A DNA stretch of 64,000 nucleotides from Cephalopachus bancanus (taxonomy: Eukaryota > Chordata > Mammalia > Primates > Tarsiidae), in NCBI GenBank assembly GCA_027257055.1, contig JAPVLO010000619.1:434001-498000 (forward strand), in the 5' to 3' direction. Below are positions 24,156 through 36,836 of this stretch, piece after piece. Under the pieces are notes generated by a model that ran no database searches, had not been told where the DNA came from, and was given only the letters and a program-made list of their open reading frames with translations. Each line of letters begins with the position of its first letter. The first letter of the stretch is position 1. Position numbers and translations under genes: made by a program.

Positions 24156-24889
24156 GGCCCACTTTTTGGTGTAAATTGCCACTTGGCATTAATGTTGTCA
24201 TTGCAGGTGAATGTTGGTAGAGGACCAGAAAGTGTTAGCACTTTTAAGCCAGCAAAAAAGTTATGGTTCTACCAAGAAGTCCATGACCAGTATGAAAAAG
24301 AGATAGGCTTGACCAGTATGAAAGAGAGATAGGCTTGGATGTGAATACTGATGGCTAATTTTTTCCTCTAAAGATCTGAAAAGTTGCCAAGCTTTTAATC
24401 TTTTGAAGCTTCCAGGTTTTCTTATCTGTCAATAGAATGATACCCCTGTGGAGGGGGCATGTAATATATGAAGCTGGGGTGCAGAGTGGCTAGAAGGGTT
24501 GGTGATGGAGAGAAACTAATGTGACAACATTTCTCCAGTGAGTGTGCTGGTAGGCATGCTGTCCATGTGGACAGAGGAAAGTGACGGTGGCTCCCCAGAG
24601 CATTTGCATGCAGGCCCCCAGGTGGTGGGCCAGGCCTACCATAGTGAGGGGAAAAATGTCTTCATGCTCCCAGTTGACTTCAGCACTGGGGGTGTTTATT
24701 TGGCACTTCAGCTTTGATACTTCTGGACCTCGTTCCCAGGACCCAATGAAAATTGGTCAGCAAAACTTGATTAGATTTTATCTGTAGACTCCAGGATGAT
24801 CAATGAATGCTTCCTGCTGATCTCTAGAAAAATTTGAAGTGTTAATTTCTTGGAAATTTAGGGACTGGTTGTAGACATCTATTTGTGAT
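24156..24889. other. No gene seen; small 26-bp tandem duplication at 24285-24336
   Basis: Two adjacent copies of gaccagtatgaaa followed by gagataggctt form a 26-bp duplication with one mismatch. The rest is unique sequence leading up to the array boundary. Confidence 0.6.
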
Positions 24890-24973
24890 TTGGGAGGCCA
24901 CCACCAAGGATTGGCATCTACTGTAGGCTTCCTGTCCCTCGTTCAGTGATCTCTTGGTGCTGTCCTTCCCCAG

Positions 24974-25412
24974 GCCTCCCTGGCCTGATCTCTGCTGGTC
25001 CCACCACCCAGTGACTGGTTCCCATGTCCAGGGTAGGCAGATCATGGTGACCCAGGGCTAAACTGGAGTAGCAGGAGAGTACTTTTTCCAAGCAGGAACC
25101 CCTGGACTGAAGGCCAAAAGGAGGCTTTGGGGACCAAACCGGCAGTGAAAGGACTGGCTTGTCTGCATCCAGGGCCAGCACTCCACGTGCTAGAAGACAT
25201 GGTAATTTCCCAAGAGCACTGGGACCCTCTGCACCATGGGACCACACACCCCTACGAGGTGCAAAGCCATGTCACATCTCTGACACACTGGAATCGGTTC
25301 CCTAGTCAAGGACATCCCTTCTCCTAGAGCAAGACTTGATACAAAGGCAAAGAGTCCTGGAGCACCCAGACCCACCTCCTTTGAAGTTCTTAGGCCTCAG
25401 GGGTTGACACAG
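24974..25412 (+). other. Exon-like segment of unit 1
   Basis: A pyrimidine-rich acceptor (gtccttccccag) precedes it and a consensus donor (cag then gtgagt) follows. It is longer than in other units because of the extra piece near its start. Whether it is ever spliced is unknown. Confidence 0.35.
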
Positions 25413-25684
25413 GTGAGTTAAGTACCCAGGCTTCAGTACAGTGGGCAATCCTCAGGTAACCCTTCCTAGAAAGCAGTCACAGACACAGAAAACCTCCAAT
25501 ATCCCCGAACCTGGAGGGCAGAGGAAAATTGGCCCAAGGAGTGAACACACTTCTGAGCACACCGGCTGAGATGGGAGTATTCTTTGGAAGACTTGGGAAC
25601 TCTCACCAGGTAAGCCCTGCCACTTTGCACCGGCGGAGACCATGCATGTTCTTTTTCACATGGCTACTCATAGTGACATTGGTT

Positions 25685-25945
25685 CCCCATACATCTGTCT
25701 GTCTGTTTTTTTCCTCTGTCTCTCTGCCTGTTCCTTACTGTGCTGTGTCTTTGTCTCTATGTCTGTCAGAGTCACTGTTACCACCTCTCACTTTATTTCT
25801 GTCCCTCTTTTGCCTGTGTCTCTGTCTCTCTCCCTGTGTACATTTGGCCCTCCCATTCATTGTGTGCTTATGTGTGCATGTGTGTGTGCGTGTGTGTATG
25901 TGCATGTGTGTGTGTAAGTGTATGTGTTTGTGTTTTTCAGCACAT
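25685..25945 (+). repeat. C/T-rich then GT-rich tract of unit 1
   Basis: About 170 bases of tctgtctctct-type sequence pass into alternating tgtgtgcg and tgtgtatg runs. Matching tracts in other units: 29960-30200, 32340-32600, 34740-34975, 37115-37355, 39510-39750, 43780-44020, 46165-46395, 48515-48670 with 49900-49990, 52140-52400, 54535-54770, 56920-57150, 59300-59520 and 61690-61905. Units 2 and 8 lack it. Confidence 0.9.
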
Positions 25946-26757
25946 GGGTTTCTGAGGGTTACATGTTTCACTTTCCAACATAGAAGTGGGAAGGTTTGTC
26001 CCTTTCGAATGGCTGGCCTCCCTCTCTCCCAAGGGATAAGACAGTGCACTGTGATGCTCTTATAGGGTGGACGAGGTGTTGCTATGGCCACTCTTGTCAT
26101 CATTCTTGATGACCCACATGAAGGAGGAGGGAGTTGTGAGCCAGAAAGTCGGAGGAGAGCAGCAGCTCAGTACTGGTGCCACTGCCACCTCCCCAGGTGG
26201 CATGGGAGCCTGGCAGGAGAGGGTGGGAAATGATCGGGAGGCTGCAGACGAGGTGTGGGAGAACAGAGCACAGGGTTACCCAGAATCGTGATGTCTGCCT
26301 GAGCACTTAGAGTCAGCCACACCCTGCCCTCATGGGGTGGAGCGGAATGCAGGGTGTGGATCATGTCACAAAGACAGGAGAGTGTCATTGGGCGATGGGA
26401 GACTGGCACAATTGCCAGGACCCTGTGTTGTGAGGTCATATAGCATCCCCCATGGGGCAGCCAATTAGACCTCTGACTGATCTGGGCTCCACTTCACACC
26501 CACGCCATCTGGGGAGGCTGTGCCAGGCTCTGGACAGATGGAGGGACCAATGGCTCGGGATCTCATGGAAGTTGGGGCAATGTGTGGGGTGGCTGTTAGG
26601 CATCAATGTCCAGGAACCCATTCTCACGACTGGCCCTGCTTACTGGCATCCCTTGGGACTGCGCTGCAGGGAGCCCAGCAGGCTCCTGAGGGAGCAGATC
26701 GGCAGCTCTGCCACCCAGGCCCTTACAAGCCTGCAGGCATGGGATTGGCCTGGTAGT

Positions 26758-27380
26758 GGGAAGTTAACCAGAGTCAGTTGAGGTGAGCACTTGGATGGGA
26801 GAGTGCCTTGGGAATATCATATGCCCCACAGTTTCTCCCCATCTTTTGTCCTCTTACTCTGCCACTTCTTTTGGTGCCTCTCTTGTGGGACACCAGTGAC
26901 TCCCCTCTGCTAACTCCCTAGTGTCTCCAGTGAACATGAGGAGATCTGAGGCCTAGGGATCCCTGTGACTGGGAGGCTCCTCTGCTGGCAGGAGGCTCTG
27001 AGGGCCTCCTGGGGTGACCTGCAGGGCCGATATTCCCAAGGGCATGGTTTTTCCCCTCCCATGGGACCTAAGACTCTGGATCCGGGGGCGGGGAGGAGGG
27101 GTGTAGCAGTCTTGTATTTCCCTGGGGATTTGGCCAACACCCTTGTGGGGCTGCAATTTAGACCTCTCTTTATCTTGTCCACTTCCCACCTTGGAAACTG
27201 TGCCAGATCTGAGGATGATCTTGAGCCAGCTCCATGATCAGCATCGGCCCCTATGCCCAGGGGTACACAACACTATATAGGGACCAGACTTCTTGGGATC
27301 TCAGCAGCTTAGCTGGGATAGGTGAACCAGAGAGTAATGGGATGGGAACCTGCCGCTGGGGAGTGCCAGGTACTCTAGGC
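26758..27380 (+). pseudogene. 5S rRNA-like A and B pair of unit 1
   Basis: A (26758-26820) keeps gtgagcacttggatggga but has gagagtgcc for gagaccgcc and a changed A box. B (27260-27380) keeps a gatc-t-agc-agctta core with gctgggatagg, then gtaatgggatggga, and the 5S-like end ccaggtactctaggc. The pair shows how the two segments complement each other: A keeps the promoter-like middle, B the overall length and 3' end. Confidence 0.7.
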
Positions 27381-29252
27381 TCCTGGCCTGCTCGTCATTC
27401 AGTGATCTCTTGGCACCATCCGCCTCAGTCCTCCCAACACAAAGGGTGGGCTGAACATGGTGACACAGCGCATTGCCGACCTATAAGCTGTGCCAGCACT
27501 TCTTCCTGGCAGGCAGTCATTGACTTCAGGTCAAAGGGAAGCTTTTGGAACTCATCTTTTAGCGGCAGACTTGGCTTGCCTGCATCCTGGGCCCATTCCC
27601 TGCACACCAGAAGATGGGGGTATTTTTCCAGAGAGCCGGGATCCTCTCCAGCATGGGGCCACATGTCCCACTATGTGCACAGCCACATTGTATCTCTGCC
27701 ACACTGGAGTGGGTACCTTACCCAAAGACATTCCCTCTCCTGTCACAATGGAAAGATTCTTGGAGCACCCAGAGTCCCTTCCTCAGAAGTTCTAGTACCC
27801 CAGGGAGCAAGACAGGCGAGTCAAGTTCCCAGGCTTCATGCCCGGTGGGCAATCTACAGGTCACCATCCTGGGAAAGCAGCCACAGACACTGACAAGTTG
27901 TAATCTCCTTGAACCTGGAGGATAGAGGAAAATCGGCCCAAGGAGTGAACACAATCCCTAGCACAAAGACTTGGGAACTCTCACCACTTAGCCCTGCCAT
28001 CTCGTGCTGGGAGGAGTTGTCAGCCAAAAAGGCAGAGGAGAGCAGCAGCTCGGTACCAGTGACAGCGCTGCTTCCCTAGGTGTCATGGGAGTCTGGTGGG
28101 AGAGGATGGGAAATGGTCATGGGACAGGAGGGCAGAGGGTTACCCAAAATCTTGAAGTCTGTCCTGAGCACTTGGAGTCAGCCACACGCTGGCATAAAGG
28201 GGTGGAGCAGAATGTGTGGTGTGGCTCATGTCACAAAGATGGGAGAGTTTCATCAGGCGATGGGAGACGCACAATTGCAAGGACTGTGTGTTGTGGGTCT
28301 TATAGCATTCCCCCCAAGGCAGCCAGTTAGACCTCTGACTGTTCTGACTTTGCTTCCATGCCGTCGAGGGAGGCTGCGCCAGGCTCAGATGGATGTATTA
28401 CTGGCTCAGGATGTCTTGGGAGTTGGGACAATGTGTGGGGTTGCTGCTGGTCATCCATATCCAGGAAGCCTTGCTCACGATTGGCCCTACTTACTGGCAT
28501 CCTTTGGGCTTGCCCTGAAGGGAGCCCAGCAGGCTCTTGAGGGAGCAGATAAGCAGCTCTGCCACCCAGGCCCTTATCCGCATGCAGGCGTAGAATTGGC
28601 CTGGAAGTAGGAAGCTAAGCTCAGTCAGACATGGTGAGCACTTAGATGGGAGTCCGCCTTAGGAATATCATATGTTCCACAGATTTTAGCTGGGTTTTGT
28701 CCACTCACTCTGTGACTTCTTTTGGTGACTCCCTTGTGGGACAGCTGTGACTCCCCTCTGCTAACTCCCTAGTGTGCCCAGCCAAAATGAGGAGGTTCGG
28801 GTCCTAGGGATCCCTGTGATTGGGAGGTGCCTGTGTTGTCAGGAGGCTCTGAAAGCCTCCTGGGGTAACCTGCAGGGCGGATATCCCCGGGGGTGTGTTG
28901 GCTTCCCCTCCCATGGGACCCAAGCCTCTGGATCTGGGGATGGGGGAGAGGGGTGTAGTGGTCTGGTGTTTCACTGGGGATCTGGCCAACATCCATGTGG
29001 GACTGCAATTCGGACACCCCTTTATCTCATCCACCCCTTTATCTCATCTCATGCCTCCCTCCTTGGCAACTTCACCAGATCTGAGGATGATCTTGAGAAA
29101 GCTCCATGATCAGCATTGGCCCTGTTGCCCAGGGACACACAACACCATATATGGACCACACCTCTTAGGATCTGAGCATCTTAGCTGGGATGGGCCGAAC
29201 CAGCAAGTAATGGGATGGGAAGCTGCTGCTGGGGATTGCCAGGTACTCTAGG
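27381..29252 (+). repeat. Array unit 2, internally deleted
   Basis: The unit is about 500 bp short. The junction is near 28007, where the end of the exon-like part joins directly to the aggagttgt segment, so the whole C/T and GT tract is missing. The acceptor-like motif is also altered (ccgcctcagtcc). A is at 28610-28671 and B at 29131-29252. Class 3. Confidence 0.88.
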
Positions 29253-31621
29253 TCCGTAGCCTACACATCGTTCAGTGATCTCTTTGTGCCGTCCTTCCCC
29301 AAGCCTCCCACATCAATGGTGGGCTGAACGTGGTGACACAGCGCATTGCTGACCCGCAATCTGTGCCAGCACTTCTTTTTGGAAGGCAGCCCTGGACGGC
29401 ACATCAAAGCGAGGCTATTGGAACTCATCTCTCACTGGCAGGATTGGCTTGCCTGGAACATGGGTTCGCTCCCCGCACACTGGAAGTCAGGGGAATTCTC
29501 CAGAGAGTTGGCATCCTCTCTGCCACGGGACCACAGGTCACCACGAAGTGAAGAGCCAGGTCCCTTCTCTGCCATTCTGGAGCTAGATCCTTAGGCAAAG
29601 ACATCCCCTCTCCTGCCACAAAGGAAAGATTCTTGAAGTGCTGGATGCCACTTCCTCAGAACTTCCAGTGCCCCGGGGTGCGGACAGGCAAGTCATGGAC
29701 CCAGGCTTCATGCCCAGTGGGCAATCTCCAGGTCACCTTTCTGGGAAAGTAGCCACAGACACTGACAAGCTGGAATCTCCCTGAACCTGGAGGATAGAGG
29801 AAAATCACCCTAAGGAGTGAACACACTTCCGAGCACACCTACCGAGATGGGAGTACTCTTCGGAATACTTGGGAGCTCTCACCAGATATGTCCTGCCATC
29901 ATGTGCTGGTGGAGACAGTGCACGTTCTTTTTCACATGGCTATGCAGTGAGATCTTGGTCCACAAAACATCTGTCTGTGTCTTTCCTTTTTCTGTCTTTC
30001 TGTCTGCCTGCTCCTTACTGTGCTGTGTGTCTTTAACTCTGTGTCTGAGTCACTGCACCTCTTCTCACTTTATTTCTGTCCCTCTTTTGCCCGTGTCTCT
30101 GTCTCTCTCCCTGTGTACATTTGACCTTCCCATTCATTGTGTCCTTTTGTGCATGTGTTCATGTTTGTGTGTAGGTGTGTGTGTTTGTGTTTTTTGGCGT
30201 GTGGTTTTCTGAAAGCTACGTGTTTCGATCACCAACAGGGAAGTGGGAGGGTGTGTGACTTTCGAATTGTTGGCCTCACCCTCTCCCAAGAGATACATTG
30301 CACTCTGATGCTCTTGTGGTGTGGACCAGGCATTGCTACGGCTGCTCCTTTCATCATTCTTGATGCCACAAGTGAAAGAGGGGGGTAGTAGTGAGCCAGA
30401 AAGGTGGAGGAAGGCAGCATCTCGGTACTGGTGCCAGTGCCGCCTCCCCTGATGGTATGGGAGCCTGGCATGAGAGGGTAGAAATGGGCCATGGGGCCTC
30501 ACACAAGGGGTGGGAGAGCAGGGCGGAGAGTTACCCAGAATCGTGAAGTCAGTCCTGAGCACTTGGCGTCAGCCACACCTTGCCGTAATAGGGTGGAGAG
30601 GAATGCGGGGCATGGGTCATGTCACAAAGGTGGGAGAGTGTCATTGGGTGATGGGAGACTGGCAGGGTCACCAGGACCCTGTGTTGTGGAGATATATAAC
30701 ACTTCCCCCGGGGAGCCAGTTAGGCCTCCAACTGCTCTGGGCTCTGCTTCATGCCCATGCCATCGGTGAAGGCTGAGCCAGGCTCAGGACAGATGGAGGG
30801 ATTGCTGGGTCGGGATGTCATGGGGATTTGGTCAACGTGTAGAGTGGCTGTTGGCATTCATGTCCATGAAGCCTCACAACAGGCCCTGCTTACTGGCATC
30901 CCTTGGGGCTGTGCTGCAGGGAGTCTGGCAGACTCTTGAGGTAGCAGATAAGCAGCTCTGCCACCCAGGCCCTTATCAGCCTGCAGGTATGGAATTGGCC
31001 TGGAACTGAGAAGTTAAGCAGGGTCAGTCACAGTGAGTACTTGGATGCGAGTCCACCTTGGAAATATCATATGCCCCACAGTTTCTCCCTGGCATTTGTT
31101 CTCTCACTCTGGCACTTCTTTTGGTGCCTCTCTTGTGAGACCCCTGTGACTCCCTTCTGCTAACTCCCTAGTGTCCCTAGCCAACATGAGGATGTCCAGG
31201 TCCTAGGGATCCCTGTGACTGGAAGGTGCCTGTGTTGACAGGAGTCTCTAAGGGCCTCCTGGGTTAACTCATGGGGCTGATATCCCCAGGGGAATGTTGG
31301 TTTTCCCTCCCATGGGGCACAAGGCCCTTCATCTGGGGGCGGGGGGAAGGGGTGTAGTGGTCTGTCATTTCCTTACAGATCTGGACAACACCCACGTGGG
31401 GCTGCAATTCGGACTCCCTTTATCTTGTTCACCTCCCTCCTTGGCAACTGCGCCAGATCTGAGGATGATCTTGAGACAGCTCCATGATCAACATCAGCCC
31501 TGATGCCCAGGGGCACACAACACCATATATGGACCAGATCTCTTAGGATCCGAGAATCTTAGTTGGGATGGGTCAAACCAGCAAGTAATAGGATGGGAAG
31601 CTGCCCCTCGGGATTTCTAGG
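29253..31621 (+). repeat. Array unit 3
   Basis: Full length. The tract with C/T then GT is at 29960-30200. A is at 31010-31070 (aagttaagcagggtc, close to 5S). B is at 31510-31621 and lacks about ten bases just before its ctaggctcc end. Class 3. Confidence 0.9.
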
Positions 31622-32518
31622 CTCCTGGTCTGCACATCATTCAGTGATTTCTTGGCACTATCCTTCCCCAGGCCTCCCCATGTCAAAGGTGTGCTGAACG
31701 TGGTGACACAGCACATCACTGACTCACAAGATGTGCCAGCACTTCTTCCTAGGAGGCAGCCCTGGACTGCAGGTCAAAGCGAGATTTTTGGAACTCATCT
31801 CTCAGCAGCAGGCTTGGCTTGCCTGCAACATGGGCCCGCTCCCCATATGCCAGAAGACAGCAGAATTTTTCCAGGTAGCCAGGATCCTCTCCACCTTGGG
31901 ACCTCAGGCTCCCACAACATGCACAGCCATTTTCCTTTTCTGCCATGCTGGAGCCAGTTCCTAAGCCTAGGACATCCCCTCCTTGTCACAAGGGAAAGAT
32001 TCTTGGGGCACCAGGCTCCACTTCCTTGGAACTCCCAGTGTCCCAGTGTGCGAGACAGGCGAGTCAAGTACCCAGACTTCATGCCCTTTGGGCAATCTCC
32101 AGGTCACCTTTCCAGGAAAGAAGCTGCAGACACTGATAAGCTGGAATCTCCCTGAACCTGGAGGATGGAAAATTGGCCCAAGGAGTGAACATACTTCCGA
32201 GCACACTAACTGAGATGGGAGTATTATTCGGAAGACTTGGAAACTCTCACCAGATAAGCCCTGCCACTTTGTGCTGGTGGAGACCATGCGCGCATTCTTT
32301 TTCACATAGCTACACAGAGAGACATTGGTCCCCAAAATGTCTGTCTCTTTCTTTCCCTCCTCTGTCTCCCTGTCTGCCTGCTCCTTACTGTGCTGTGTGT
32401 CTTTCTCTCTGTGTCTGTCTGAGTCACTGTCACCTCCTCTCACTTTATTTCTGTCCCTCTTTTGCCTGTCTCCCTCTCTTCCTGTGTACATTTAGCCCTC
32501 CCATTCTTTGTGTGCTTA

Positions 32519-32564
<46 letters not shown>

Positions 32565-34044
32565 CATGTGTGTGTGTAGTTTATGTTTTTGTTTTTCAGC
32601 TCATGAGTTTCTGAGGGCCAGGTGTTTCACTTGCCAACAGAGAAGTGGGAGGGTGTGTGCCTTTTGAATGGCTATATTCCCCCTCTCGCAAGGGATCATA
32701 CAGTGTGCTCTGGTGCTCTTTCGAGGTTGACCTGGCGTTGCTCTGGTCACTCCTTTCATTATTCTTGATGCTCCACATGAAGGAGGAGGGGGTGAGTTGT
32801 GAGTCAGAAAGGCAGAGGAGAGCAGTCATTCGGTACCAGTGCCAGTGCTGCCTCCCTAAGTGGCATGGGAGCCTGGCAGGAGAGAGTGGCAAATTGTCAT
32901 GGGGCTGTGAGCTAGGAGTGGGGCAGCAGGGTGAAGGGTTACCCAACATCATGAAGTCTGTCCTGAACACTTGGAGTCAGCCACACCCTGTCATAATGGG
33001 GCACAGCGGAATGTGGGGCGCAGCTCATGTCACAAAGGCAGGAGAGCTTTACTAGGCGATGACAGACTGCCATAATTGCCGGGACTGTGTGTTGTGGGGT
33101 CATATAGCATTTCCCCCGGGGATGCCAGTTGGACCTGTGACTGATCTGGAGTCTGCTTCACTTCCATGTCATCGGGGGAGGATAGGCCAGGATCAGGACA
33201 GATGGATGTATTCCTGGCTCAGGATGTCATGGGGGTTGGGAAGACCTGTGGGGTTGCTGCTGGACATCCATATCCAGGAAGCCTTGCACATGATTGGCCC
33301 CACTTACCTGCATTCCTTGGGCCTGTGTTGAAGGGAGCCCTGCAGGCTCTTGAGGGAGCAGATCAGCAGCTCTGCCACCCAGGCCCTTATCAGCCCACAG
33401 GCATGGGATTGTCCTGGAACTGGGAGTCTAACTTCAGTCAGTTGTGGTGAGCACTTGAATGGGAGTCCACTTTGGGAATATCATATGCCCCATGGATTCT
33501 AGCCGGCTTTTGTCCTCTCACTCTGCAACTTCTTTTGGTGCCTCCATTGTGGGACACCCGTGACTCCCCTCTGCTGACTCCCTAGTATTCCCAGCCAAAA
33601 TGAGGGAGTCCAGGTCCTAGGGATCCCTGTGACTGGGAGGTGCTTATGCTAGCAGGAGACTCTGAGGGACTCCTGTGGTTACCACGGGGAGGATATCCCC
33701 AGGGACATGTTGGTTTTTCCTCCTATGGGACCCAAGACTCTGGATCCTGGGGTGGGGGGAAAGGCATAGTGGTCTGGCGTTTCCCTGGGGATCTGGCCAA
33801 CACCCACGCGGGCCTGCATTTTGGACCCCCCTTTATCTCGTCCACCTCCCTCCTTGGCAACTGCGTCAGATCCAAGAATGATCTTGAGCCAGATCTATGA
33901 TCAACAACAGCCCCAATGCCCAGGGGCACACAACACCATATACGGGCCAGACCACTTGGGATCTGAACTTCTTAGCTGGGATGGGCTGAACCAACGAGTA
34001 ATGGGATGTCAAGCTGCTGCTGGGGATTACCAGGTACTTTAGGC
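31622..34044 (+). repeat. Array unit 4
   Basis: Full length and slightly long because its TG run is expanded (32519-32578). The exon-like part keeps an uninterrupted frame from 31652 to 32155. A at 33422-33484 is degraded (gggagtctaac). B is at 33923-34044. Class 3. Confidence 0.9.
32519..32578 (+). repeat. (TG)n microsatellite in unit 4
   Basis: An almost perfect TG run of about 20 repeats, followed by cgtgcatg and a further tgtgtgtg. It is longer than the matching site in most units. Confidence 0.95.
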
Positions 34045-36412
34045 TCCTGGCCTGCTCCCATCCTTCCCCAGGCCTCCATACGTCAAGGGTGGGCTGAACG
34101 TGGTGACACAGCACATCGCTGACCCACAAGCTGTGTCAGCACTTCTTCCTGGGAGGTAACCCTGGACTGCAGGTCAAAATGAGGCTTTTGGAACTCATCT
34201 CTCAGTGGCAGGCTTGGCTTGCCTGAAACATGGATCCACTCACCAAACGCCAGAAGACAGGGGCATTTCTCCAGAGAGCCAGGATCCTCTCTGCTGCGGG
34301 ACCACAGGCCCCCATCACGTACACAGCCATGCTCCTTCTATGCCACTCTGGAGCCAGTTCCTTAGCCAAATACATCCTCTCTCCTGCCACAAGGGAAAGA
34401 TTCTTGGAGTGCCCTTAACTTCTTAATTGGAAGATCCAGTGCTCCAGAGTGTGAGAGAGGCAAGTCAAGGAACCAGGCTTCATGCCTGTTGGGCAATCTC
34501 CAGGTCACCTTTCTGGGAAAGTAGCCACAGACACTGAGAAGCTGGAATCTCCCCAAACCTGGAGGATAGAGAAAAATCGGCCCAAGGAGTGAATACACTA
34601 CTGAGCACACCAACCAAGATGTGAGTGTGCTTCAGAAGACTTGGGAACTCTCACCTGGTAAGTCCCGCCACCTTGTGCTGGTGGATACCATGCACGTTCT
34701 TTTTTACGTGGCTACTCAGAGAGACGTTGGTCCCCCAAACATCTGTCTCTCTTTCCTTCCTCTGTCTCTGTCTCCCTGCTCCTTACTATGCTGGATGTCT
34801 TTGTCTCTGTGTCTGTCTGAGTCACTGTCACCACTTCTCACTTTATTTCTGTCCCTCTTTTGCCTGTGCCTCTGTCTCTCTCCCTGTGTACGTTTGACCC
34901 TCCCATTCATTGTGTGTTTTTGTACATGTGTTCATGTGTGCATGTGTGCATGCAGTTGTGTGTGTTTGTGTTTTTTGGCATGTGGTTTTCTGAGGGTTAC
35001 CTGTGTCACTCACCAACAGAGAAGGGGGAGGGTGTGCACCTTTTGAATGGCCTGCCTGACCCTACCCCAAGAGATCAGACAGTGCACTCTGATGTTCTTG
35101 TGGGATGGACCAGGCATTACTACAGCTGCTCCTTTCATCGTTTTTGATGCCCCAAGTGAAGAAGGGGGGAAGTGGTGAACCAGAAAGGTGGAGGAAGGCA
35201 GCATCTAGGTACCAGTGCCAGGTCACCTCCCCAGGTGGCATGGGAGCCTGGCACAAGAGGGTTGAAAATGGTCACAGGGGTGCACACGAGGGGTGGGTGA
35301 GCAGGGCGGAGGGTTACCCAGAATCATGAAGTCTGTCCTGAGCACTTAGAGTCAGCCACACCTTGCCGTAACAAGGCAGAGAGGAATGCAGGGCGTGGGT
35401 CATGTCACAAAGGCGGGAGAGCATCATTGGTCTATGGAAGACTGACATGATCGCCAGGACCCTGTTTTGGGGGTCATATAGCATCCCACCCGGGACAGTC
35501 AGATAGGCCTGATCTGGGCTTCCCATGGAGCCCACGCTCTCAGGGGAGGCTGCGCCAGGCTCAGGACAGACAGACGGATCGCTGGTTCGGGATTTCATGG
35601 GGTTGAGACGTTGTGTAAGTGGCTGTTCAGCATCCATGTCTAGGAAACCTTGTTCGCGACTGGCCCTGATTACTGGCATCCCTTGGGCCTGTGCTACAGG
35701 GAGCCCAGCAGGCTCTTGAGGGAGCAGATCTGCAGCTCTGCCAACCAGACCCTTATCAGCCTGCAGGTGAGGGACTGGCCTGGAACTAGGAAGTTAAGCT
35801 TGGATAGTCGCGGCGAGCTCTTAGATGGGAGTCTGCCTTGGGAATATCATATTCCCCACAGCTTCTCCCCAGCTTTTGTCCTTTCACTCTGCCACTTATA
35901 TTGGCGCCTAACTTGCAGGAGCCACGTGACTCCCCTCTGCTAACTCCCTAGTGACCCCAGCGAACATGAGGGGCTGTGAGTCCTAGGGAACCCTGTGACT
36001 GTGAGATGCCTGTTCTGGGAGGAGGATCTGAGGACCTCCTTGGGTAAGCTGCAGGGTCCATAGCCCCAGGGGCATGTTAGATTCCCCTCCCATGGAACCC
36101 AAGGCATTGTATGCAAGTGGTGGGGTGGAGGGCTGTAGCGGTCTGGCATTTCCCTGGGTATCTGGCCAACACCCACCTGGGGCTGCAATTCAGATCCCCC
36201 TTTATCTCACCCACCTCCCTCCTTGGCAAGTGCATCAGATCCGAGGATGATCTTGAGCCAGCTTCTTGATCTAGATTGGCCCCAATGCCCAGGGACAGGC
36301 AACACCATATATGGGCCAGACCTCTTGGGATCCAAGCATCTTAGCTTGGATGGGCCACACCAGGGAGTAATGGGATGGGAAGCTGCCTCTGGGGATTGCC
36401 GAGTACTCTAGG
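34045..36412 (+). repeat. Array unit 5
   Basis: Full length, but it lacks the approximately 35 bases normally found between the B end and the acceptor motif (catccttccccag follows almost directly at about 34060). The donor motif tggtaagtcc is intact near 34656. A is at 35789-35850, B at 36291-36412. The right part is class 2, the left part class 3. Confidence 0.9.
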
Positions 36413-36462
36413 TTCCTGACCTGAGTGTCGTCTAGAGATCTCTTGACGCCATCCTTCCCCAG

Positions 36463-36836
36463 GCTTCTCCATGTCAAGGGTGGGCTGAACGTGGTAACAC
36501 AGTGCATAGCCGACCCACAAGCTGTGCCAGGGCTTCTTCCTAGCAGGTAGCGCTGGTCTGCTGGTCAAAGTGAGGCTTTTGGAAGTTATCCCTCAGCAAT
36601 AAGCTCTTGCCTGCAAAATGGGCCTGCTCCCTGTATGCCAGTAGATGTGGGAATTTCTTCAGAGAGCCAGGATCCTCTCTGCCGTGGGACTACAGGCTCC
36701 CATGATGTGCACAGCCATGTTCCTTCTATGTTCCTCCTTAGCTGTAGACATCCCCTGTCCTGCCACAAGGGAAAGATTCCTGTAGTGCATGGAGCTACTT
36801 CCTTGGAAATACCAGTGCCCCCGGGGTGCGAGACAG
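36463..36836 (+). other. Exon-like segment of unit 6
   Basis: 374 bp between atccttccccag and gacag followed by gtgagt. A second donor (cag then gtaagt) lies near 37033 and would make a longer exon of about 570 bp. The inner frame is broken by an indel. Confidence 0.4.

Larger units (their letters stand above)
24890..27380 (+). repeat. Array unit 1 (edge unit)
   Basis: Homology to the array starts abruptly inside a B-type segment at about 24890 (gggaggccaccaccaag matching the 3' half of B). The exon-like part has an extra piece near 24980-25040, typical of a diverged edge unit. The C/T and GT tract covers 25685-25945. A lies at 26758-26820 and is diverged (aagttaaccagagtc). B lies at 27260-27380. 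Class 3. Confidence 0.85.

Noticed and set aside
25860..25940. CRISPR-like or bacterial repeat interpretation of the array
   Set aside because: Unit size, Alu, L1, MIR and LTR content all mark the sequence as primate nuclear DNA.
25735..26103. Antisense frames rich in arginine, aspartate and serine repeated in many units (for example 34716-34910 and 54471-54806)
   Set aside because: They are translations of the purine-rich strand opposite the C/T tract. The composition follows from the nucleotide bias, and no start context or domain supports a protein.
27234..27893. 219-codon frame in unit 2
   Set aside because: It starts in the 5S-like B segment and uses a different frame from the recurrent one, so it is probably accidental.
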